Positions 18,316-26,958 of a DNA stretch of 38,021 nucleotides are shown piece by piece. The notes under the pieces are model-generated. The model saw only the letters and a program-made list of their open reading frames with translations. It was not told the origin of the DNA and ran no database searches. The number at the start of each line of letters is the position of its first letter. Position 1 is the first letter of the stretch. Made by a program: the position numbers and the translations under genes. The DNA is taken from contig DIYL01000055.1 in the NCBI GenBank assembly GCA_002428985.1, positions 1-38,021 on the forward strand, in the 5' to 3' direction. This DNA is from Anaerolineales bacterium UBA6055. GTDB lineage: Bacteria; Chloroflexota; Anaerolineae; Aggregatilineales; Phototrophicaceae.

Positions 18316-21300
18316 ATGCAAAATAATCCTGCGACAGCATCCGAGCATGATGTTTTTATTTCATACCAGCGTAACTATGAATTCCGCATTATTGATGAAC
18401 TAGCAGAACAATTACGTGCGCATAACCTACAAGTTTGGGTAGACCGTGATGGTATACGCGCAGAACCATGGGGAACAAGCATCACAAAGGCGATTGAGCA
18501 AGCCCGTGTTGTCTTATTTTTAGTCTCTAAAGAATCACTCGAATCTGAGGTTTGTCATCTTGAATTAGCCTATGCCCGACGATTGCAGAAGAAAATTCTT
18601 ATTTTTAGTTTTGCCTCTAATTATAATAGTGCCGTTAACAATGCTAATTATAAAAAAATCAACGTTCCAGCAGGAAAGTATTTGGGCTTAAAAGATGCCG
18701 TCAGTGGGCAGGAGAATTTTGATTCCATCAGCCCGATTAACCTCATCACATTACCGACCTTAGATAAAACAACCTATAATCAAGGGTTACATAGACTTAT
18801 TGAGGCAATTCGTGGCGACCTTGAATATGAACGGAATGCCAATTACTACCTCAATCAAGCGCTTAGATGGGAACGTAATGAGCGTGATTTACTCGGTGAA
18901 ATTGAACTAGAACAAGCGAATCAGTGGCTTGACCAAGCACCGGTTCTTGGTAAGGCAGTTTATGCAATCACACTTGAGCTAATTAAGCAAAGTGGACAAG
19001 AACAATCTCGGCAACAACTCGAAAAAATTAAACGACAAAAACGAGTAACACAAATACTGATAGGTACTGTCATCATTGCCGTTATTGTTGCTATTATCAT
19101 TGCAGGATTAGGTATATTTGCCGAAACACAACGACAAGAAGCCGATTATCAGCGCAATCAAGCCAACATCGCATCAACCGAAGTCGTCAAACAACTGAAC
19201 CAAACGCAATCTATCTTACAAACACAGGCAATTAATGAGCGCACCCAACGTATCGAACTCGGTGAAAACACTTCACAACCGACCTTGAGTAGCGCGTTTA
19301 TCTGGTTGAGTTTTAATGATAGCAACCGTGTTCGGCAATATCGCACCGATACAGGTGAACCCACCGAAACTGTCATACCCACAGGGGACAATCCACAGCA
19401 ACCTATCGCAGTCGATAAATACATCTGGGTAGCATCAGATGACCGTGTAACCCGCATTGATGCCACACTAAACCCTGAATCACAAAATCTACCGATTGAA
19501 AATGGGGTACAGCAAATCCATGTAAATGAAGATTGGCTATGGGTGACAACCAATTCACCAAAGCAACTACAAATCTATGATACAGAGACCTTGACATTAA
19601 TCGCCGCAAATCCCCTCAGCCTGAATGAAAATGTACAGAGTATCGGGCAAAATTTTGCATGGTTACTAGATAATCAACGATTGATACGCTATCGGGCGCA
19701 AGATGGGTCATCAAGTGAGGCGACATTAACCTTTACCCCAACAGATAATCTATCCGTCACTGATACCCATGTGTGGTTAGTGGATGATGTGGTGGGAACA
19801 GTTGCCATCTATGATATTCAGACAATTTCACCAATACGTGACCCAATCAACGTGGGGCGTAGAACAAGTTTTGTCACAGATGATGGACAATATATATGGA
19901 CATTCTCCCCTGTAGACAACCTGTTGACACAATTTGACCGACAAACAGCCGATCAAATTCGGAGTATCACTGTGCCAGCTAGCCTACAACGCATCTACCG
20001 CGAAGGTACGCACATATGGGTATTCACGACAGAAGGAACATATACCTATGATGTCACAACCGGAAGTCAAGTTAGTACATCACAGGATATACAGGGGGTC
20101 TCTCAGAACAACCCGACCCATGATGTAAGAAATCTGTGGGTTGCAAACCCTGTAAGCGACAATATATTGGCAATTGATCTGGCAGAAGCAAGCGTTAACC
20201 ATGTCATCCGGAATTGTGTCACCCCATCCGCACCATTATTTGATGATGCCAGTGTGTGGGTGTTATGTAATGGCACAGATACACTATTAAAAATTCCGGC
20301 AATGATTACCTTCCATCAGTTAGGCACACTAGGGCGGTCAATTAGTCCACAACAACCACATATCGAAGAGAACACCGCATGGATTTTGATGGAGAACGAA
20401 AATCAAATTGCGCTCATCGACATTGAAACAGGTTTGCTGGTTGATGACCTAGAACTTGATACCCATGACACAGTTGATGAAAAAAGCACCGTCATGTTCG
20501 GTGATGAGTTTATCTGGATTTTACGGGGGGATAATATGCAAGTACTCCTCATTGATCCGGTAACTCAAAGCGTCCGTATTGATAATGTGGGTGCATATGT
20601 CCACCAAATTACAGCCATTAACGATACCATCTGGATTAATGGGGTAAGCAGGGAAGGGGAAGACCTATTTATCTATGATCGCCATACAGGTAATCTGCTT
20701 AAAAAACATAATGTCGGCATGACCGCAAGTGAACCCGTCTATGATGCCGAACAAGATGCAGTATGGGTTGCAGGGACAACATTTGTTGGGTCACTGTTTC
20801 GGATTAATGCCCAAACTTTAGAAATCGAAGAACCTGTTGTTCAAGTCGGTGGTGTACCTGCATCGCTCCGCATTCAAGGGGATTCTGTATGGTTGACATC
20901 CATCTTTAGCGAATTTGGATGGGATGTCATCTATCAAGCATATGAAGGTGGCTTTAGAGGGGAAGTCTATCGGGTACGACGTAGTGATAGTGAAATCCTC
21001 TCTAAAGTAGAAGTCAATGAATTCCCACGAGATGCGATATTCGCAGGGGGGCTTGTCTGGCTAAGCCAAACACAATTCCTCGGCGATCATGATAATAGTA
21101 TCTCTGCTTTTAACCCAACAACCCTAGATGTCAAGATAGCCTTTGACTTATGTAATCATCCCGCACCCCCATTTTATGATGCCGAAACACAACTCATCTG
21201 GTATACCTGCACCAACATTGATGAAGGCGATGTCGGGGATGTCATGGTTATAGATACCGAATCCTTAGAAGTTGTTCAGCATTATAAGGGGTTAGGGCTA

Positions 21301-21531
21301 AGTGGATGGGAACCTGTGCGCATTGGTAACACCGTTTGGATTGTCTATCAATCAAGTGCAAACCTTGTCGTCTTTGATGCCTATTCAGGTGATATTTTGC
21401 AACTGTTAGCAATTGGAAATCAATCGACCCCACTGACACAAGCAGGTGATGGAACGGTATGGCTTGCCAACCGTGATGACAGTACTGTTCAGCAAGTTAT
21501 CGCAGAACCCGTTTATCAAGTTAGTCCATAA
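18316..21531 (+). CDS. Membrane TIR-domain protein with an extracytoplasmic beta-propeller, 1071 aa
   Basis: Numbering is from ATG 18316; an in-frame GTG at 18304 would add four residues, and neither has a clean ribosome-binding site. Residues 10-100 form a TIR domain: HDVFISYQR, a BB-loop VDRDGIRAEPWG, and SEVCHLELAYA, whose Glu83 sits at the position of the catalytic Glu of NAD-cleaving TIRs. The linker RDLLGEIELEQANQWLDQA is the one usually found between TIR and WD40-type parts in bacteria. A TM segment (about 243-266) and a short coiled coil follow. From about 315 to the end, repeated blades show VWVA/IWV motifs with a spacing near 40-45 residues, a propeller of Vgb/YVTN type. Topology is TIR inside, propeller outside, so this resembles a receptor. 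It could deplete NAD or make a nucleotide signal, which is inference. Confidence 0.87.
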   Translation: MQNNPATASEHDVFISYQRNYEFRIIDELAEQLRAHNLQVWVDRDGIRAEPWGTSITKAIEQARVVLFLVSKESLESEVCHLELAYARRLQKKILIFSFASNYNSAVNNANYKKINVPAGKYLGLKDAVSGQENFDSISPINLITLPTLDKTTYNQGLHRLIEAIRGDLEYERNANYYLNQALRWERNERDLLGEIELEQANQWLDQAPVLGKAVYAITLELIKQSGQEQSRQQLEKIKRQKRVTQILIGTVIIAVIVAIIIAGLGIFAETQRQEADYQRNQANIASTEVVKQLNQTQSILQTQAINERTQRIELGENTSQPTLSSAFIWLSFNDSNRVRQYRTDTGEPTETVIPTGDNPQQPIAVDKYIWVASDDRVTRIDATLNPESQNLPIENGVQQIHVNEDWLWVTTNSPKQLQIYDTETLTLIAANPLSLNENVQSIGQNFAWLLDNQRLIRYRAQDGSSSEATLTFTPTDNLSVTDTHVWLVDDVVGTVAIYDIQTISPIRDPINVGRRTSFVTDDGQYIWTFSPVDNLLTQFDRQTADQIRSITVPASLQRIYREGTHIWVFTTEGTYTYDVTTGSQVSTSQDIQGVSQNNPTHDVRNLWVANPVSDNILAIDLAEASVNHVIRNCVTPSAPLFDDASVWVLCNGTDTLLKIPAMITFHQLGTLGRSISPQQPHIEENTAWILMENENQIALIDIETGLLVDDLELDTHDTVDEKSTVMFGDEFIWILRGDNMQVLLIDPVTQSVRIDNVGAYVHQITAINDTIWINGVSREGEDLFIYDRHTGNLLKKHNVGMTASEPVYDAEQDAVWVAGTTFVGSLFRINAQTLEIEEPVVQVGGVPASLRIQGDSVWLTSIFSEFGWDVIYQAYEGGFRGEVYRVRRSDSEILSKVEVNEFPRDAIFAGGLVWLSQTQFLGDHDNSISAFNPTTLDVKIAFDLCNHPAPPFYDAETQLIWYTCTNIDEGDVGDVMVIDTESLEVVQHYKGLGLSGWEPVRIGNTVWIVYQSSANLVVFDAYSGDILQLLAIGNQSTPLTQAGDGTVWLANRDDSTVQQVIAEPVYQVSP

Positions 21532-21542
21532 GAGGAGTACAC

Positions 21543-22832
21543 ATGAGTCGTATACAACGTATCATCTTAGGTATCGTGTTTTTTGTTCTGACCCTCGCCG
21601 CCTTTGGTATTGTATTTGCGAGTCGTGGTGACATTGAAGCAAGTTTACAAGTTGCCTATGAACCAGATAGCATTGTTCCGCTTACACCTGTACCTACAAC
21701 CGCAATCATTCCCAACAATGCAGGCAGTAGCAACCCAGCAACAGGGGGTACAACCGGAACAACTGGCACACAACCCACACCTGCAAACAACACTATAGGC
21801 GCATCCACCCCAACAACAGGGAGTACGACAACTGGTCAAACAACGGCTGGTTCGCCACAGCAAACACACCCGCAACTAAATTTAGCGATTGACCCAAATG
21901 CAGGACCCTTATCATCTTGTGACCCCGCATTATACCCCGGCTTAAATAGTGCAGACCGTGATTATTTTGATCGTGCCAATAGTAATGCCGTTGATGCTTC
22001 CAGTTTTAAGATAGGTATTGCGACAGAAGCAAGTATCCAGACAGGTGGTGAACGGGGTGTACTGACAGTTACAGGGGATGCCATTATCAATAACATATCA
22101 TCACTACCTCGTTTCCAGTTTGATTCTGTATGGCAAATCAATGCCAATGGTCTTGATATGGGTAGCTTTGCGATAAATATCCGATTCCTTGATAATGTCA
22201 TCTACTTCCAGACCATTTTGCCCGGTGCAGAAGGACAATGGACAGGCATTTCTATGAGCGATTTAACACGCTCGGTCTATGGGGAATTTGCAGATATTGG
22301 TGACTTTGAAGACTTGGGATTATTTGATACAGGAGATTCATCGGGTATTACGTCGATTGTGCCATATACAGATTTCCCACAATTTACATATACCACACAA
22401 AGAGCCACAACTGGCAATCAGATTACCTATGATAGCTGTGTTGATTTACTTGGGATTTTGACACACCCTGAATTTGTAACCTTGATGGCGCAATCTTTTG
22501 AAGTCTATAGCGTACAAACAAGTGGATTGTCAATCACACCAGGGATTGTCTCATCAGTCCTATCACAAATGATACAAAGTACGAGCATAACAACCCAGCA
22601 TACAATATCTACAACAGAAGGTATGCTAGAACAAATGTCATTTAATGCGTCCGTCACATTAGCAGGTGCAGTATTAGCATCACCAGACAGCGTTACACTA
22701 TCATTCAATGGCTCACTCCGATATAGTGACTTTAATACAGCGCCAACGGTTGCCGTACCACCCAATGCAAACATTGTTTCGGATGTATCTGGAATACTAG
22801 CAGGTGTTCCTGCACCACAAATACAAAACTAA
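21543..22832 (+). CDS. Anchored extracytoplasmic protein with Thr-rich linker, 429 aa, last gene of the cluster
   Basis: A strong AAGAGGAG ribosome-binding site overlaps the stop of the TIR gene and lies about 6 bases before ATG 21543. Residues 8-28 are a membrane anchor or uncleaved signal, followed by ASRGDIE. A low-complexity Thr/Gly/Pro/Gln linker covers about 48-108. The outer domain (about 110-429) has two widely spaced cysteines, in SSCDPAL and YDSCVDL, that may form a disulfide. Its beta-rich pattern, FQFDSVWQINANGLDMGSF then VIYFQTILPGAEGQWTGISM, resembles LolA/LppX-type lipid-binding folds. That comparison is weak and I do not name a family. The N-terminus is similar to the 57-residue protein at 632-805. 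The gene ends just before a strong terminator, so it closes the unit. Confidence 0.75.
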   Translation: MSRIQRIILGIVFFVLTLAAFGIVFASRGDIEASLQVAYEPDSIVPLTPVPTTAIIPNNAGSSNPATGGTTGTTGTQPTPANNTIGASTPTTGSTTTGQTTAGSPQQTHPQLNLAIDPNAGPLSSCDPALYPGLNSADRDYFDRANSNAVDASSFKIGIATEASIQTGGERGVLTVTGDAIINNISSLPRFQFDSVWQINANGLDMGSFAINIRFLDNVIYFQTILPGAEGQWTGISMSDLTRSVYGEFADIGDFEDLGLFDTGDSSGITSIVPYTDFPQFTYTTQRATTGNQITYDSCVDLLGILTHPEFVTLMAQSFEVYSVQTSGLSITPGIVSSVLSQMIQSTSITTQHTISTTEGMLEQMSFNASVTLAGAVLASPDSVTLSFNGSLRYSDFNTAPTVAVPPNANIVSDVSGILAGVPAPQIQN

Positions 22833-22842
22833 CTCTATGCAA

Positions 22843-22882
22843 AAGACACGCCATATCAACTCTAACCGATGTGGCGTGTCTT
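22843..22882 (+). terminator. Strong terminator hairpin at the end of the gene cluster
   Basis: The 11-base arms AAGACACGCCA (22843-22853) and TGGCGTGTCTT (22872-22882) are perfectly complementary. The stem extends inward through one G-T wobble and three more pairs to 15 pairs, leaving a 10-base loop (22858-22867). It starts 10 bases after the stop of the last cluster gene. A long U tract is absent on the plus side, but A residues precede the left arm. Confidence 0.75.
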
Positions 22883-23039
22883 GTATCTCATGACAAAAAT
22901 CAGAAAGTCGTCAGTTCAAAACACCTTACGCAATCACAGATTCTGGCTGATGCTCACTCTGATACTTATCCTCAGCTTCTTTGCCTAGGTCACTGAGATA
23001 TTTTCCCCCGGATGTGTTTTATGTAATTTAGCGTAATAA

Positions 23040-23623
23040 TCAGCTTGGTAAGTGATGTTGCCAATCGGATTTGAGATCATCGTTGATAGCACCAAGGTCG
23101 AAGGCATCAGCATCCCAGTAATTGCCGATGCGGTGTTGCCATTTCCGCGAGACCCGTCCCTTTCGTGATCGTCGTGAGTGTAGAAATTCATTGTAAAGCC
23201 ATGGACCACCGGAATCTTCAGGTGGACAAGCACGATTTCCAGCGATGCAAAGAGGTTCAGTACCTCTCGCATCAGGAATTTCTCCAATGTAAGAACATGT
23301 TCCCAGGGATCGCCAAAATCATATTCATAGAAGAGCTGGTAGCCGACTTCAGCGAGGTAAGCATCAATCGGTTCATCTGAATAGAGATCTTTTGTTGCCA
23401 TCGGTTCGGTGGTAAAACTCGTCTCTCCGACATCAAAGTGGTACAGATGGTAATTCTCCCAGCCCATCACGACCTGAATAATGTTATGGCGTGTGTGGAA
23501 GGAAATGCCAGCCGGTGCTTTAAAGCGTCGCCATATTTGGGGGCGAATACTCTGGAGAACGATCTTGAAAACATAACCACCGTGTTCAAACTGAGGTTTT
23601 GGCTTTTCATCGAAATCATCCAT
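23040..23623 (-). pseudogene. Plasmid pRiA4b ORF-3-like protein, frameshifted
   Basis: The first frame starts at ATG 23623 with FKIVLQSIRPQIWRRF and later FYEYDFGDPWEHVLTLEKF, the hallmark of the PRiA4_ORF3 family. After LEKF the frame loses the family pattern. The next frame carries PLCIAGNRACPPEDSGGPW, the conserved CPPEDxGG block, then YWDADAFDL, and ends with TGA at 23040. The break sits at the TTT of 23279-23281 (AAA on the coding strand). One extra A would restore LEKIPDARG and a 194-residue product of normal family length, so this is a one-base deletion or a sequencing error in a short homopolymer. The function of the family is not established; members are frequent on plasmids and mobile DNA. 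It lies 36 bases downstream of the recombinase remnant on the same strand. Confidence 0.85.
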
Positions 23624-23659
23624 TTCAATCTGCCACTCAACAGGTATAGACAGCGTTTC

Positions 23660-24681
23660 CTATAAGGATTTGAGCCATGTTGTACCATAGGCATCATCTG
23701 GTTCGCGTTGCCGGGCATCGAGTGTACCGATATATCCAAGTGTAATATCCTGTCCTTCATGCCCCATGTTTTGCTGGATGGCAGTCAAATCAGTCTCTGT
23801 CAGGTAAAGTTGTCGGGCATAGGTACGACGCAAATCGTGAGGTGTGACGGTTCGTAGTTCCCCATCAATCGAAATCGGATAGTCTCGTAATGTATATTCA
23901 AGAGACCGTTCAGAGAGACGAACGTGTTTGCCTTCCTTGGTAAGATAGAAGTTATCCCCTTTTCGCATTCCTACAAAAACCGCACCTGATGATATCCCTG
24001 CACGGTCAAGCCATTGTTGGGTGAGAGTCAGTCCCCAATCCTGTGCGCCATAGGGGATAAGGCGTTGTTTCGATCCTTTGCCAGATTGAACACGCAGCGC
24101 AAGTGTGCTCCTGAACATCACCTGCAAATCGTCAACGTTCAACGCGAGCAATTCTGCGGCGCGAACACCGGTACAGAGCAGGATTGCCATCATCGCCGTA
24201 TCACGTAAGCCTTTCAAGGTATCCACACCGGGCGTAAGAACAAGCGTGGCCACTTGAGCAGGTGCCAACCATAGATGATCGTATCACTTTCATCCTGAAC
24301 CTCAACGACGGCGACAGGTGCATTGTTGGCATCAAGTTCATTTTTCAAGCGTGTCTCAAATTCCGTCATCAAGGCAAGTTGTCGTTCCGGTGATAGATCG
24401 GATGACATCTGATCATACAACCACTGACGAATTTCATTTGAGCGGAGCAATTGTCGATAAGCTGATCGCACAGTGGAAAGATACGCACGAACAGTTGTTG
24501 CCTGAAGTTGTTCGTGCTGAAGCAGATAATCACGCCATTGTTCCAGAGCAGGCTGATACCATCGTTTGGGGTGATGAAACGGTGTTAACTGTGACAATAT
24601 CCCAATATGTGGTGGTAAAACGGTATGACAAGATTCTTGCAAATACCGATCACTCAGACTCAGATATAGCAATTTTGGCAA
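23660..24681 (-). pseudogene. Tyrosine recombinase/integrase, split by a frameshift
   Basis: The N-terminal frame contains the core-binding domain (QWRDYLLQHEQLQATTVRAY). It continues with DESDTIIYG until about 24270, where the frame moves by one base. The catalytic domain then runs in the other frame from WLAPAQVATL to the stop at 23660. Catalytic residues are all visible: Arg in CTGVRAAELL, Lys in GKGSKQ, HDLRR (His and Arg), MGHEG (His), and the nucleophile Tyr in LGYIGT. Adding one base near 24270 would restore a roughly 330-residue enzyme. The true start is uncertain: TTG 24597 (just before SQLTPFHHPKRW) or TTG 24681. The family catalyses site-specific DNA strand exchange for integration or dimer resolution. 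I found no att repeats around it. G+C looks higher than in the upstream cluster, which fits an acquired element. Confidence 0.85.
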
Positions 24682-24950
24682 TGCGAGATAGCTATGGTGT
24701 GATTCAGGGTATTGATGGGGTTTATGTTGGCAAGACCATTTTACTGCTTCATCGTTATCCCGATGGTGATTGGGACTATAGCGACCCTAATGTGCATGTT
24801 TTTGGTATACCTGACGATCTAGAAGTAAAGATTGATACCGATTGGCATGCTCAAGCTGTGTGGCTTTCGGCGGCTGCGGTGCTTGCTGTGATGGATAAGG
24901 ACAAGCAGTCAGAGATGGGTAAACTCTTTGAAAATTACGATTGTATATAG
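24609..24950 (+). CDS. Unrecognised 113-aa protein, possibly a truncated gene
   Basis: The plus-strand frame is open from 24318, but the part before about 24600 is antisense to the recombinase and should not be coding. From GTG 24609 (MVVKRYDKILANTDHSD) to the TAG at 24948-24950, the composition is balanced and protein-like, with VIQGIDGVYVGKTILLLHRY, YSDPNVHVFGIPDDLEV and a C-terminal helix WHAQAVWLSAAAVLAVMDK. In-frame ATG 24681 is another possible start, and no clear ribosome-binding site marks either. No family is recognised. It may be the 3' part of a gene cut by arrival of the recombinase element, or a complete small gene. The hairpin at 24957-24994 follows immediately. Confidence 0.4.
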   Translation: MVVKRYDKILANTDHSDSDIAILAMRDSYGVIQGIDGVYVGKTILLLHRYPDGDWDYSDPNVHVFGIPDDLEVKIDTDWHAQAVWLSAAAVLAVMDKDKQSEMGKLFENYDCI

Positions 24951-24956
24951 ATGGCG

Positions 24957-24994
24957 TTATTCTATGTTCTGTGAGCAGTCATCCCATAGAATAA
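24957..24994. terminator. Bidirectional terminator-like hairpin between convergent genes
   Basis: TTATTCTATG (24957-24966) and CATAGAATAA (24985-24994) are perfect 10-base inverted arms around an 18-base loop. The hairpin lies between the convergent ends of the small plus-strand gene (24950) and the Fur-family gene (25007). The stem is A+T rich, so its strength is uncertain. Confidence 0.5.
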
Positions 24995-25006
24995 GATGAC
25001 TTTATA

Positions 25007-25444
25007 CTATGAGTCTTCTGATGCGCAATCCGAACAATAGCCATAAATTGCCATATGATCGATGCGAGCATGGAAGCCGTGTTCGCGTGCTAGTCGCTCC
25101 CGCATATCGTCGAACAAGGTATCCGCTACATCAATAGATACACCACAATTCAAGCACACCAGATGATGATGCTTATGCGCACCAATAATCTGATACACAA
25201 TGCCAGACTCCGCCATATCGGTTTGAGAGACGAGTTCCAGTTCCTTCAACCATTGCAATATGCGGTAGATGGTCGGTTCTGCTAGACTGTGCACATCTTT
25301 CTTTTCTTGTATATGCTCATTGACATCGTTGACGGTCATATGCGCATGGGTAGCGAGTAGTGCTTCAATCACGAGGCGGCGTTGGATAGTGATGCGCTCC
25401 CCATGTTGTCGCAGAATTTTTACGATCTGGTCATATTCTGACAT
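25007..25444 (-). CDS. Fur-family metal-dependent transcriptional regulator, 145 aa
   Basis: The length and layout are typical of Fur/Zur/Nur/PerR proteins. A winged helix comes first (ITIQRRLVIEALL, then EPTIYRILQWLKELELV as the recognition helix region), then a dimerisation domain with the metal site AHKHHHLVCLNCG (His90-His94, Cys97, Cys100) and a second CxxC at Cys137/Cys140 that would hold structural zinc. These proteins bind a metal and then DNA as dimers, usually repressing uptake genes. It is the last gene of the CbiL-CbiM-CbiQO operon, 38 bases after the transporter stop. This favours a nickel (Nur-like) or cobalt sensor, though zinc cannot be excluded from sequence. Palindromes upstream of the operon genes are candidate binding sites. 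Confidence 0.92.
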   Translation of the reverse strand: MSEYDQIVKILRQHGERITIQRRLVIEALLATHAHMTVNDVNEHIQEKKDVHSLAEPTIYRILQWLKELELVSQTDMAESGIVYQIIGAHKHHHLVCLNCGVSIDVADTLFDDMRERLAREHGFHARIDHMAIYGYCSDCASEDS

Positions 25445-25454
25445 AAGCTTTTCG

Positions 25455-25468
25455 CATTCATATTTACG
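25455..25468 (-). promoter_or_regulatory. Degenerate metal-regulator box upstream of the Fur-family gene
   Basis: On the minus strand CGTAAATATGAATG keeps the left half (GTAAATAT) of the perfect palindrome found upstream of the CbiM gene, with a decayed right half. It starts 11 bases before the regulator ATG and would allow autoregulation. It is an imperfect match found by eye. Confidence 0.25.
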
Positions 25469-25482
25469 AAAATTCTATCATA

Positions 25483-26958
25483 TCAGGTGTTGGTGGGGGA
25501 CTCCATGCTTGGATGCAAGGATCCATCTTGATGCAGATGTGTTACCAGTGAATGTGGTTTTTCCAGACCATACGTTTCCATCAAGGCGACATTTCCCATA
25601 ATCTCGGCTGGCTGTCCGTGAGCAATGATTTGACCTTGGTCGAGTAGAATCACGCGATCACAGACTTCGAGGACCATCTCTAAATCATGTGATGCAACCA
25701 TGACAGTATGTGGTGCCTCTTGCAAAAACTGAATCAGACGGCGACGTGCTCGTATATCGAGGTTAGCATCCGGCTCGTCATATAAGACCAGTCCCGGACG
25801 CATTGCCAGTACACTTGCAATTGAGACCATGCGTTTTTCACCACCAGAAAGGTGATGTGGTGCGCGTTCAACCAAATGGGTTGTGCCGGTTAACTTCAAG
25901 GCTTCATCTACCCGATTTGCTACCTCAGTTTCGCTCAATCCGATGTTTACTGGTCCAAATGCGATGTCTTCGCGGACTGTTGGTGAGAATAGCTGGTCGT
26001 CCGAATTCTGGAAGACGAGTCCGATGGCAGGGTGAAATTTACCAGACTGTATCGCATCGCCGTAAGCTGTCACTGCGCCGGAGGTGGGTTTGAGGACTCC
26101 ACAAGTCGATAAAAACAACGATGTTTTGCCAGCACCGTTTGGCCCGATTAATCCGACCCGTTCTCCGTGTGTGATGGTCAAGTCGACTCCGTTTAACACA
26201 GGTGGGCGTGTGGGATAGGCAAAGTGTATATCTGATAATTGCAGCGCAATGTCGCCCACAGCATAGTCTTTTCGATTCATGATTGTTTCCTTATCATCGT
26301 TTGTTGCACCATAACCGCGTAGGCGCATAGCTTTGTATACACGCTCGGCTTGCTCATAACTGCGGATGAGCAAACTTCCAACAAGTCCGGCTAATTGGGT
26401 CGCGCCACGTTTGTCGAGCTTTGTTAATTGAAAGCCACGCAATTTCATAGCACGTTGCATCCGTGTCAACGCGTCGGCGAGCTCGAAGATGTAACGTACG
26501 GTGAGCATCAGCATATCTGCTAGGATTGATGGAATACCCATTGAACGCAGGGTTGTCACGGTTGTTAGAAATGTTGATGTCCCGAATATCACTAGCGACA
26601 CGGTCAGGATTGCAAGAAAGCGACTAACCACCAATAGCATGTAAAGCACGCCTTCCGATTGAACGCTCAGAAATCCAAATTGAAAGATGACCGTCTCACC
26701 TGTAAATAACGGCAAAATGACAATCAGCGCACCAAGAAAAATCCCCGGATAACGTAAACGCGATAGCAAAAATGGTAAGGGTAGGCGCGAGATAGTGAAA
26801 ATGCCTGCTGTAATCAACAGCATAAATGGCACAAGCCGTAAATCTTGGACGAGCGAAAATCCCAGAATCACAATAAATAGTGTGATGAACTTGTTACGTG
26901 GATTCCAGCGATGAATAGGTGAGTCTAGATGGGCATATTGATCAATGTGCAAGTGCAT
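25483..26958 (-). CDS. cbiQO: Cobalt/nickel ECF transporter, fused transmembrane CbiQ and ATPase CbiO, 491 aa
   Basis: The start at ATG 26958 (MHLHIDQYAHLDSPIHRWNP) overlaps the CbiM stop by 17 bases and matches a normal CbiQ N-terminus; the earlier in-frame start at 26985 would lie deeper inside the CbiM gene. Residues about 1-245 are CbiQ (EcfT), with membrane helices and the coupling motifs AMKLRGF and AMRLRGYG. Residues about 255-491 are CbiO (EcfA): Walker A GPNGAGKT, Q-loop FQNSDDQLF, signature LSGGE, Walker B LVLYDEPD and H-loop SHD. CbiQ transmits ATP hydrolysis by CbiO to the substrate-binding CbiM. The two are normally separate polypeptides. I see no stop or shift at the junction (ATNDDKETIMNRKDY), so the fusion seems real. 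CbiO usually works as a dimer, so two fused chains may assemble. Confidence 0.95.
   Translation of the reverse strand: MHLHIDQYAHLDSPIHRWNPRNKFITLFIVILGFSLVQDLRLVPFMLLITAGIFTISRLPLPFLLSRLRYPGIFLGALIVILPLFTGETVIFQFGFLSVQSEGVLYMLLVVSRFLAILTVSLVIFGTSTFLTTVTTLRSMGIPSILADMLMLTVRYIFELADALTRMQRAMKLRGFQLTKLDKRGATQLAGLVGSLLIRSYEQAERVYKAMRLRGYGATNDDKETIMNRKDYAVGDIALQLSDIHFAYPTRPPVLNGVDLTITHGERVGLIGPNGAGKTSLFLSTCGVLKPTSGAVTAYGDAIQSGKFHPAIGLVFQNSDDQLFSPTVREDIAFGPVNIGLSETEVANRVDEALKLTGTTHLVERAPHHLSGGEKRMVSIASVLAMRPGLVLYDEPDANLDIRARRRLIQFLQEAPHTVMVASHDLEMVLEVCDRVILLDQGQIIAHGQPAEIMGNVALMETYGLEKPHSLVTHLHQDGSLHPSMESPTNT

Noticed and set aside
22926..23030. Short minus-strand frame reading TSGGKYLSDLGKEAEDKY and ending before 22925
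   Set aside because: Too short, without a start codon, and opening just after a stop; it could be a gene remnant but nothing supports it further.
24318..24608. 5' half of the plus-strand 210-codon frame
   Set aside because: It is antisense to the recombinase N-terminal domain, which has clear family motifs.
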